From contig JACEVL010000029.1 in assembly GCA_020284085.1 (NCBI GenBank), positions 790,348-854,347 of the forward strand: a DNA stretch of 64,000 nt, read 5' to 3'. A program made the position numbers and the translations under genes. Position 1 is the first letter of the stretch. Every line of letters begins with the position of its first letter. This DNA is from Aporrectodea caliginosa. Lineage: Eukaryota > Annelida > Clitellata > Crassiclitellata > Lumbricidae. Under the pieces are notes generated by a model, which worked only from the letters and a program-made list of their open reading frames with translations, had not been told where the DNA came from and searched no databases. Of the stretch, positions 12,701 to 24,700 are shown piece after piece.

Positions 12701-15700
12701 CCTTAGGTTGCTGACGTGTTTGAGCTTCGGCTCAAAGATCGCTCAAAAGCAAACAGGTTAACAAATAAAGTCAATGCTGATAGAACAAAGCAATAAGTGG
12801 CCTATTGCTTTACCTTAAACTTAATCAGATTAAAAAATAAATAGGGTAAATCTAACAATAATTTGTGTAAATCGAACAAACTGTATAAAAATAGTAGGAA
12901 TTACTAAATAAATTATACATGTCTGATAATGAATATATAAACACACAGAAATTTTTCATAAATGCATTCATAATCATAGGAGTGCACCAGTATATGATTA
13001 GTTTAACAGTAAAATGTTTGAATAAACTGAAGCATACTACACGTTTGGAGCTTCTGTTTTCAAGCTGATGGATGCAACACTTGATTCCAGAGATACAGCA
13101 TGACTAGTAAACGGCTTTGGTAGAATATTGCAAGTCTAAAGTAAATTCAACAAAGCTAAGAATAAACTGAAGAATCTAGATATTTTACATGAAAATATAA
13201 ATCTAATCAAGATTTCCAGATTCTTCTCTAAAGACTGCACTACACTAAACCATATACCATTCCAAAGCATATAATTTGGTGGCACTTGGCCTTTGTGTGT
13301 TTGTGTTTATTTTGAGAACCTCACAAATCTGTTGCACTATGACTATCTAACAAGTGATTTTGAGCTTTTTGGGGCAGAAGAGTTTGAATGTTCAGAAGGA
13401 CAGCCCAGTGCATAAGAGGCCATGATGTTTCTAGCTTTTTGTGGTTACACGGTACTATCATGGCCTCTCATGCACTGGGCTGTCCTTCTGAACATTCAAA
13501 CACACAAAGGCCGATTGCCACCAAAATCAAACACTGCAAAACAACAAACTAGCATGAAAGATAAGGTAAATTAATTAAATTCAAATATATTTCTTTAATA
13601 ACTCACTAGAAATGGTAAAAAATGGTACAGATCAACTGAAATATATTAAAACCAAATTAGTTTATTTTCAGGAAGACTTTTAAACATTCAGTTTCAATTT
13701 TTATTGACCTGGATAAAACTGGATAACTGAATAAAATAGTCAACAATAGCTTTTGAGACAATTTCAATCAGCAATATTCAACTAGAATTATTAGTTCACA
13801 CATACCGGAACTTGATTTTGAGCAAGAACAGTTGGCTTATTTGATGGAACGTCAGGAGGGTTAGAATGAGCATTTGTACTATCAGCAGTCCTAGCTGTGC
13901 TGCCACCTCTACAACAAAAAACAATTACCAAATTACAACCAAGGCCTCAATTTGTTTAATAAAGTAATCAATGAAGTCTGCAGTAAACATGCAGCAAAAA
14001 ACATCCTAAGTAGGTAAAATAAATATTTTGCTTTTTATAATAACAGAAAGTTTTCATAAACAAGATAGATTATATTGATAAGATTATAGTTTCAAAGCAT
14101 TACCAAGAAATGCACGAAACAAAACAGAACTTTACCTCACATGCACACAGTCAACATTATTCCTTTCGCAGAAAATGAGTTCATCATTATAACTATAATT
14201 TGATCCAAAATTATTTGTTTTCAGACTTTACCTTAACAAAATTAAAATAAACATTAAAGACTGTTCATTAGCAGTCCAGGCTACAGTAGCCTAGTTTGAT
14301 ATGTTGTTAGTGTTGTAAACTATCAGTATATACTGTCTGGCTATTTGACATTTTGTCAGCGGCTCAGCTATTATTCAGCTTTCCCTTAGTCCATACACCG
14401 CTCACTGAGGCAACAGCTCATAGACATAGACGAACAATTAAACACACATTTTTTTTAGAGAGAAAATTTCATCATTTGGATGATATATGGGATCTCGGAT
14501 GTATGATAATATGTGCAATTTAGAATACTTGACTGTCTTGATCTTCTTAAGTATTAATGTATGTTTATTACCATGTTACACCAAAATGCAGACAGCAATT
14601 GGTCAATTAAAGAATATTCTTATCTTATCTTATCTTTTTTGCTACTTACCAAGAAAAGCAGATTTGAAAATGAGTGTCAGACTGCAATGGCAATGCCAAT
14701 AACATTATATTTCAAGACATAAAATAATAGCATAATAGGGCTCATAAGAATTAATCTGTTGCAGTATTAAAATTGTGTCTGTAGTATTACTGCATCAATT
14801 GCTGTTTTTGTCTCATATTTTCATAACTAAAAAATATTTAGGAGACCATATCATAAAAAATATTTTCTCTAAATTAATTAAAGTGAAGTTTAATTCCAAT
14901 TAATTCTTAAATGTATTGTTGTTGTTGAGCCTTGTGAACACACTGAGCAGTAAGCACTAATGGTGCCATGTATTGAATAAACATAATAATATTATGGGTA
15001 ATGGGTTAGATAATCTATTTGGGGCCTATAATATTGGGCATAATGACGAACTGTATAGCTTAATCATGATCTTTAATGTGATTGATATGCTTGAGTTTTG
15101 GGCACCAAAGTGTGGTATGCAATTGATTTCAGTAAAGAATATTTCTTCTGAGTCTTCTATATCAGTTATAACTACATAAGACAGTATAGAGTGAGTGATG
15201 TTTAAACATTATTATACATTTAAATTGTTATTTAGTAATATTATATTGATGGAAAAATATCGGAAAATTTTCCGGAAAAAAACACTGGAAATTTTCCGAA
15301 ATTTTCCGGACAATTTTCCGCCTCACAACACTAGCCAGCCATAGGTATGAAGTGTTAGCGACTTCATTTTCTTAGCCTCGCCCATATGAGGGTGGGTGGC
15401 CAGTCCTCTCCCTCACCATCTCATCTTCCCACCGACAGTGTTCGGTCAGTGTACTCATTATAGCTGAGCTGGCTAGGAGGCGCAGATAGAACAGAAATCT
15501 CAACCAAATTTCTGCCCTGGCAGGGATTTGAACCCCTGACAAAGAACTATAAATTCACAGTATGGTTTCAAAGTAGTGTAACTGTAGCTGTTTTATAAAG
15601 CTTATACTGCAATACAATGTCAAAAGGAAATGCAAGCAAATCAATCCAGCTCAACTCAACCAACACGACCCTTTCCTTAACATCTCAGAATTAGTTGAAA

Positions 15701-18700
15701 TTTTTAACCAATTTTTGAAAATTGTATAAGATGAAAAAGTCCAAATTTTTCTTATAAAATAGAGTGGATTCCATGACCACGACCTAAAAAGGTATCTTGT
15801 GAAAATTTTAGGCATCCAAATTCTTGAGAATTTAAAGCTTTAGAACCGTTTGAGCAAATTGGATGAAATTTTTATCAGCTATAAGCTTTTGTTTTGATAA
15901 CAAAAACAGAAGTACTATTATTGTTTCCATAATTCCAGCTACACTAATTGTCAAATGTGCCTTCAAATCATTGTACTTCTAACTTCAGCAAGTTTCAGTG
16001 ATCTTTATCTCCACATATAACAAGTAAACTGCTGATAAAAATCTCATTAAATTTGGTCAAAGAGTTCTAAATTTATTATCTAAAGATATAAATTCTCAAA
16101 AATTGGACATCTCCTAGTTTTGTGAAATTTTCTTCTGAGGGTGGGGTTGCAGAATCTATAATATCGGTGAATTTTAAATATGTCAGAAATTTTTTATATT
16201 TCTCTATAAAATATATGTTGCAACATGAGGTCACATTTTAAGCCAATTCTAAAGTGGCCAGGTTGGGACACTTCTCAGAATTGGTTGAAACTGAGCTGGA
16301 ATGACCCACCAGCTAAACTACTTAAACTTTATAACTGAAGTAATACTTCAACAATTACAAACAGTAAATGACTGCATTCACGACCATAAGGTAATGTAAT
16401 TATTTGTGATCATTCATCCACACTGACCTTGAAAAATGCAGCACATAAGTCAGCTAGGTCCATTCAAAAATACATCCGTCACTTCAGCAGTTAAGTAAGC
16501 CTTCTTAGTTGAAGTCCTGTTAGCATTGTAAAATCATCATGTGATGGTAGTTTTGTATTTTCAAGTGTAAACACACAGTCAAACTGCGCAGCCAATTCGT
16601 AGTTTAACATTAATCTTCCATTGCACCATACATCAACTTCTAATAATGCGTGCTTATATGTATGTATTGAACCTTGCTGTACCTTTGTAGCGTCAGTTCG
16701 ACCAGATTTTTAGCATCTCGTATCAGTTGTTGGGCTTCGCTGTGTCGAAGGCCTTCCGTTTGTGTTGACCCTATTACTTTAATCTCATCACCAACTTCAA
16801 GTCCACAGTTTGCAGCCAGGCTCCCTGGTGATACCTGTCAACAAGCATCACAATACTAACCATTAGCAAATGCATAGAAATTCTTGTATTCTATATAAAG
16901 TCGATTATCCTTAAAACATGAATGTCTAAGATATGCCTTTAAAATTCTATGATTATATCTTAAAGCTAAAGACATTTGAGGAGACAAAAGTACATTGGAG
17001 AATTATCTTTCTAATTCCTTTTACATTCTACCAAATGCCTGCTGCACCTTTAGTTTGGCAGGAATGAATTTCCATGCAGGTAATGTTCACAATTTTACAA
17101 CAATAATTTCAGATTTTAAAAAATTGACACTACAGATCAACCACAGTGACCACTCATAAGCATGCAAGCAAGTTATCTTTATTTACATCTTAAAACTAGG
17201 CCTGTCAGGAATAGTGTTGTGAGGCGGAAAAATTGTCCGGAAAATTTCATATTTTTCCGGAAAATTTCGGAAAATTTCCAGTGTTTTTTCCGGAAAATTT
17301 TCCGATATTTTTCCATCAATATAATATTACTAAATAACAATTTAAATGTATAATAATGTTTAAACATCACTCACTCTATACTGTCTTATGTAGTTATAAC
17401 TGATATAGAAGACTCAGAAGAAATATTCTTTACTGAAATCAATTGCATACCACACTTTGGTGCCCAAAACTCAAGCATATCAATCACATTAAAGATCATG
17501 ATTAAGCTATACAGTTCGTCATTATGCCCAATATTATAGGCCCCAAATAGATTATCTAACCCATTACCCATAATATTATTATGTTTATTCAATACATGGC
17601 ACCATTAGTGCTTACTGCTCAGTGTGTTCACAAGGCTCAACAACAACAATACATTTAAGAATTAATTGGAATTAAACTTCACTTTAATTAATTTAGAGAA
17701 AATATTTTTTATGATTTAGTCTCCTAAATATTTTTTAGTTATGAAAATATGAGACAAAAACAGCAATTGATGCAGTAATACTACAGACACAATTTTAATA
17801 CTGCAACAGATTAATTCTTATGAGCCCTATTATGCTATTATTTTACGTCTTGAAATATAATGTTATTGGCATTGCCATTGCAGTCTGACACTCATTTTCA
17901 AATCTGCTTTTCTTGGTAAGTAGCAAAAAAGATAAGATAAGATAAGAATATTCTTTAATTGACCAATTGCTGTCTGCATTTTGGTGTACAGACATGGTAA
18001 TAAACATACATTAATACTTAAGAAGATCAAGACAGTCAAGTATTCTAAATTGCACATATTATCATACATCCGAGATCCCATATATCATCCAAATGATGAA
18101 ATTTTCTCTCTAAAAAAAATGTGTTTTAGTTTAATTGTTCGTCTATGTCTATGAGCTGTTGCCTCAGTGAGCGGTGTATGGACTAAGGGAAAGCTGAATA
18201 ATAGCTGAGCCGCTGACAAAATGTCAAATAGCCAGACAGTATATACTGATAGTTTACAACACTAACAACATATCAAACTAGGCTACTGTAGCCTGGACTG
18301 CTAATGAACAGTCTTTAATGTTTATTTTAATTTTGTTAAGGTAAATGTTGCCACATTGACAGAAATACTGTAAATAAAAGGAACCTTAAAAAAATTAAAT
18401 TTTATAGTGTCGTCTCATACTGAAAATCTGACATTATGAATTTATGAGTTAAATGTATTTTTCCGGTTCTGCGGAAAATTTCCGGAAAATTTCTGGAAAA
18501 TTTCTGGAAAATTTTCCGCAAAATACTTTTCCGGAAAAGCTACATCACTAGTCAGGAAGCACCCGGAGGCCCAGGCTCCTGCCCACAGGGTGACACCCAG
18601 CCAGAAATACATATGACCAACACTTGATCAAAGCATAATGCTTATTTCAAGCAGATAGCTGTATCAATCAGAGGCACATGTCTTAATATAGAATGCAGTT

Positions 18701-21700
18701 GTCTGCTGCCTGGGATGCCATGGTGTATTTAGGCCATCTTTCTGCAATAAGTATCCTGGAGACTGTAGCGAATGTCCTTGAGACCCCACACAAATCATAT
18801 TACTAAGTGCTGTAGATAGATGCTCTTATATATATATGTATGTACAGTTAAGGAGTAAGGCTGCAGTAATTGTTAGGATGTTGTAGTGTATAGGATTAAT
18901 TATTCATTTAATTAATTGAACCAGCGTCAGAACCAGCGATATAGATAATAATATTTAGCTAAGCTTCGGGGATAACCTGTGGTGTTGGGTTAATCCGTGA
19001 CGATGTTGGCGAGACGTGATTGGTTGGATTAAAATACGGACCGTTGAGAACTGTCGTCTGCTAGGTGAACCGCGGTTTGCCGCCTTCACGCCTGGACTGC
19101 AGAATTAATCGCAAAGGATCAATTCAGTGTTGCTGTTGACTGCAAAGACTAAGGTAGTCGATCGAGTCAGTTCAATAGACAAACTCCTGATCGGACAACA
19201 AGTTTTGGTAATTTGTTAATCGAAAGACGATCAGTAGAGGTAGTAATGTTAGGAGGTGTCCGCTGACACACTTCGTTGAGTAGCGAACGTTGTAAACTTC
19301 AGAGGACTATCGAAAGTCGTTTCAACTTGCGATCGACTGGGATTGATAGTTAACGTCAGTATCGTATCAACAGTGCGATTATAATTCAAGCGTAGAACGT
19401 TTTCGTTTGCGAATTATACGAACTCTGACTTTGGTGTTTGATTCGCCACGCAATCATCATCAAGATCTAGCTAGAGGATTAGCTGGAAGAAGCGCTAATT
19501 TCAACAAGAAGAATCACTTCGAGCAGAATGGCCACAACAAGAAGAAACATCGAAAAGAACTACTTCAGCCTGAAGAAAGCCAAGTCAACCGAGAGGGAGA
19601 TCGATGACGCTCTACCGTAACTGTACGACGAGCACCAGTTCAAGTGAATATAACATTTCATCACAAAGAGTTGTTTGGGGAGGTTAGCTTAGGGCCTTAT
19701 AAAATATAAATTTAAGTAGTCAATGATGCTGGTTCTAAGTAAGGATTGTAGCCTATGAACTAATGAATAACTAGTCTTTCTAGAATAGGTAAATATAGCA
19801 TTAACATTATAATATAATTGTATTTAAATCAGACATTTGTTGAACTAATTAATATTCAAAACTCAAGACTGTCTTCATTGAACTCTACTATAATGATAGG
19901 CCTTACATGCATTGCTATCTCCACCATAGAGAGATAATAAAGTAACGTGAGTAAGATCCAACTCTAAGCTTCCCCTATAGAGGCAAGGGGGTCCCGTTAC
20001 ATGAGTGGTGGCATTTCGTCCGGGATAGAATTAGACAGATAGAATAGACACGAGCTTAAGTTAATTAATTTTGAGATTGAAATCGAATTCAACTCACTTG
20101 GCAGCCATTTGCAATTTCTTGTTGTCGTCTGATTGGCTTATTAGTAGTCACGACGTAATAGTGACGTCAGTTCGGTGAGGTCAGGTCAACTGCAAATTGA
20201 AAGTGTAGTCACGACGTAATAGTGACGTCAGTGAGGTCAGGTCAGGTCAACTGCGTACCGAGAGTGTTGAACGCTATAGGTAATTAGCGGTAATAACGAG
20301 GTTGGGTCAAGGTTATACAACTATTTATAGCCTTAAGAAAATTTATCAGCGCAAGGCTGAGATTTTTCATATAGCGCCAGCAGTGCCTATAGTGAAAATA
20401 ACGCAAGATGTCCGCAGAATATCAGAAATGGATGAAGATCGGACAGGAACTGGGTTTCGAAAATAGTGAACTTAGGGAATTTATAAAAGAAAGGCAGGCA
20501 GAAGCCAAAGAGGAGAAGCGACGTTTGGAAGAGCTTGAAGCTAGGAAGCGTACGGAAGAGCTTGAAGAGAAGCGTCGTACAGAAGAGCTTGAAGCTAAAC
20601 GTCATGGAGACGAATTAGAATTGAAGCGTATAGAAATTGAGAATCAGAAACAGATAAAACTAAGAGAACTAGAATTGAGGACGGAGTATAATGCTCAGCA
20701 AAGAAACAGAGGTGACGTACTTGGGAACGGAGGAGATTGGGATAATACTGGACGAAATAATAATAATGCCAAGAACATAAAAATGCCAGTATTTAGAGAA
20801 GATAAGGATTGTTTAGACGCCTATCTCTTAAGGTTTGAGAGAACGTGCACTGCGTATAACGTAGCAGAGAATATGTGGGCGTTGACACTTGCTCGATTCC
20901 TCGAAGGTAAAGCCCTGGAAGTGTACCAGCGAATGGAAGCAGAGGATGCCCAAAATTATGAGAAGTTGAAAGATGAATTACTCAGGAGATTTAAGTTGAC
21001 TGAGGGTGGATATCGGAAGAAATTTAAGAAATCTTCTAGAGATGAAGATGAAACGGTTTCACAGTATGTTGAACGACTTAGGAGGTATCTTAGGCAATGG
21101 TTACAGATGGCAGAAATTGGTGAAGGATATGAAGGATTAGAAACTCTTATTCTGAGGGATCAGTTTTTCATCAATTGTGACAATGAGATGAGAAAGTTCT
21201 TGAAAGAAAAAGGGAAGTTGAGGCTTAGTGAAATGCTAAAGCAGGCCCAGAATTTTCTCGATGCTCGTGAATCAGATGAAAGAAAATGGGTACATAGTAG
21301 CAAGAACAAGGATAAGGATAATAAGTATCATGGCAGAGAGTTTGAGCATACAGACAGGAGTAGCCCGATTGCAAAACCGGATAGAAGCAAGGAGCAGCGC
21401 GAATATAAGGATAGAAACCCGTTCAGAAGTGGTTGGAACTTCAATGAGAATAAGAAAGAAAGAAATTATGGAGAAAATAGACAAACAGGATGTTTCCGGT
21501 GCGGGTCTACAAAACATAGAATAGCTCAATGCGATAAGGGTGATAGACAGATGAGAACGCATCAAGTAGCAATGATGAGATGCGAAGAAGAAGAAGATGA
21601 GAATAAAGAAATGGCAATATTGTATTGTGCCGTTAAACCGGAACAGAGTGATAGCGAGGAGGCTTGTAGTGAAAACGAGTTCACTAGGACCATGATGGTC

Positions 21701-24700
21701 AATGGATATAAAGCTACGTGCTTATATGATACAGGAGCTACAGGTGTCGCAGTAAAAACAAATTTGGTGAATCCAGATCAGTACATGGGGAAAAATAGAA
21801 CCTGTGTTTTCACAAATGGAATGAAACAGAAGTATCCTGTAGCTAGAATAAAGATTAAAGGTGAATGTTTCACAGGCGAAACAGAGGCCATTGTTGTTGA
21901 TAGTCTAGTGACAGATTTGATAATTGGGCCTAAATTGTGTAATTGGACTAGACAAGAATCTAGGACAGAAGGTACTGAGATGAGTGGAACAGTTAGAACT
22001 AGCAGAACTAGTGATGTTGTTAGCAATGTGAGTGGAAGTGTTCCATACATGAAAAATAATCCACAGGTAGACAAGCAATGTTTAGTAGCCGAGAAGGATG
22101 GACGTGATGACGTCATTGGAAGACGCGTACAGAATAGCGCGGCAAATAAAAATGGCGGTGTGTTGATAGTTGGATCTGAGACAGAAAAGATAGCAGATTG
22201 CAACACACGCGCACTAATTGAGAAACGAGTTCGGACAGAACAACCCTTGAAAGTGTCAATCTCAACTGATTTGGAAGTGACTCCAAATAAATTACTTAGC
22301 GTCAAGCAAAAGGAAACTAACAACAGGAAAAGTAATCACGAGTTGTATTTGAATGAAAGGAGAAGTGAAGGAGATAGAAGTGAAAAGATCGATTGTAAGA
22401 AAGGTTATCGAAGACCTTATACATCCGATTGGAGGAATAAACAGACGGACGGAGTCAGACACGATGATAGAGTGAGGTACAGAGGAGACTATCTGAATAA
22501 GTGTGAACCTGGTTGGTGTAAGAAAGGAAGGAATGTAGTTGGAAGTAGAGTGAATAAGAAGTATTGGAAACAAGATAGTGGCAGATCTTGTGTTACAAAT
22601 TGGAGAAGAGATCAAAGAAAGTTTAAAGGAGAATGCTTAGACTGGCAAAGGCCGGCTAAAGGAGTTTATTCAAGAGTGGATATAGCAGGACGAATTAATG
22701 AAATTGGTAATGAGAAAAGAATGGAAGAGGAGTCGTTGAAGAGAAGAAGGTGGATGAACCTAAAGAGGAATTCCAATGGATTTGAGAGAGAAGTTAGAGT
22801 TAGAGATGGTTATGTACCTGATTGGAAATGGAGACAGAGATTTAATGAGAAGAGTGGAGGATCACGGTACTCTACATTTGGAAGATGGTGTGAAGACGAG
22901 TAAGATGATATTCGAATATGTTAATCCGATGTTTTAGATAATTAAGTATATCTAAGAAAGGAGTTTAGTTTATAATGTAGATTAAATAGTAAGTTACTTA
23001 ATTTGCTGATTTAGTTATAGAATGATATTCTATAGGCAGAGTATAGGACTCTATAGAAGTTAAGTAATGTCAGTAATTTAGTGTTATAAGGTAAAGCAGT
23101 AATGTGATGGTTAAAGCAATTACTTAAGTTAGTATTGGTTAATAGTAGAATTGATGTTTATTCTAGTCTAAAGTATAATGAATAGGATAAGATATTCAGG
23201 ATGATTAGAATAAGTAAAGGTTATTAGATGAGTAAGTGAATAGGTAGTCTTTAAGTAATGATAAGATTTGTGTGTAGTTATATAGGACATTTAATATTTA
23301 AGATTTGTGTCCAAATCTTTGTTTGTGGGGGTTTATGTAGCGAATGTCCTTGAGACCCCACACAAATCATATTACTAAGTGCTGTAGATAGATGCTCTTA
23401 TATATATATGTATGTACAGTTAAGGAGTAAGGCTGCAGTAATTGTTAGGATGTTGTAGTGTATAGGATTAATTATTCATTTAATTAATTGAACCAGCGTC
23501 AGAACCAGCGATATAGATAATAATATTTAGCTAAGCTTCGGGGATAACCTGTGGTGTTGGGTTAATCCGTGACGATGTTGGCGAGACGTGATTGGTTGGA
23601 TTAAAATACGGACCGTTGAGAACTGTCGTCTGCTAGGTGAACCGCGGTTTGCCGCCTTCACGCCTGGACTGCAGAATTAATCGCAAAGGATCAATTCAGT
23701 GTTGCTGTTGACTGCAAAGACTAAGGTAGTCGATCGAGTCAGTTCAATAGACAAACTCCTGATCGGACAACAAGTTTTGGTAATTTGTTAATCGAAAGAC
23801 GATCAGTAGAGGTAGTAATGTTAGGAGGTGTCCGCTGACACACTTCGTTGAGTAGCGAACGTTGTAAACTTCAGAGGACTATCGAAAGTCGTTTCAACTT
23901 GCGATCGACTGGGATTGATAGTTAACGTCAGTATCGTATCAACAGTGCGATTATAATTCAAGCGTAGAACGTTTTCGTTTGCGAATTATACGAACTCTGA
24001 CTTTGGTGTTTGATTCGCCACGCAATCATCATCATGATCTAGCTAGAGGATTAGCTGGAAGAAGCGCTAATTTCAACAAGAAGAATCACTTCGAGCAGAA
24101 TGGCCACAACAAGAAGAAACATCGAAAAGAACTACTTCAGCCTGAAGAAAGCCAAGTCAACCGAGAGGGAGATCGATGACGCTCTACCGTAACTATACGA
24201 CGAGCACCAGTTCAAGTGAATATAACATTTCATCACAAAGAGTTGTTTGGGGAGGTTAGCTTAGGGCCTTATAAAATATAAATTTAAGTAGTCAATGATG
24301 CTGGTTCTAAGTAAGGATTGTAGCCTATGAACTAATGAATAACTAGTCTTTCTAGAATAGGTAAATATAGCATTAACATTATAATATAATTGTATTTAAA
24401 TCAGACATTTGTTGAACTAATTAATATTCAAAACTCAAGACTGTCTTCATTGAACTCTACTATAATGATAGGCCTTACATGCATTGCTATCTCCACCATA
24501 GAGAGATAATAAAGTAACGTGAGTAAGATCCAACTCTAAGCTCCCCCTATAGAGGCAGAGGGGGGTCCCGTTACAGAGACATGCTACGTCGCTTTTCCAT
24601 TGGCACTTAAAAACTATTCCATTCAATCAACATATTGTACCTGAAACACCTCTACTAGTCTACTGAATACCTCTTGAAGTGGCGCTATATAAATTTGCAA

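Larger units (their letters stand above)
18764..24575 (+). mobile_element. Young LTR retrotransposon (Gypsy-like) with Gag-protease only, inserted in PDLIM intron 1 in antisense
   Basis: Two LTRs, 18764-20001 and 23336-24575, start TGTAGCG and end CGTTACA, and are flanked by a 5-bp target duplication GAGAC (18759-18763 and 24576-24580). By eye the LTRs differ by about three substitutions and a 2-bp indel over 1.24 kb, so insertion is recent. The internal part is only 3334 bp and holds one 831-codon ORF (Gag, zinc knuckle, protease). I see no reverse transcriptase, RNase H or integrase motif. It is therefore non-autonomous for copying yet has an intact capsid-protease gene. It lies in antisense to the host gene. 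Confidence 0.93.

Noticed and set aside
14487..18081. Matching 71/72- and 68-residue open frames in both hAT copies
   Set aside because: They are mirror images arising because the element is present twice in opposite orientation; no transposase similarity.
21272..22615. Antisense frames of 97-181 codons over the Gag ORF
   Set aside because: Shadows of the strongly biased sense ORF.
18764..24575. Endogenous retrovirus with envelope
   Set aside because: No envelope, polymerase or integrase coding sequence; Gag type is that of Gypsy-like retrotransposons.
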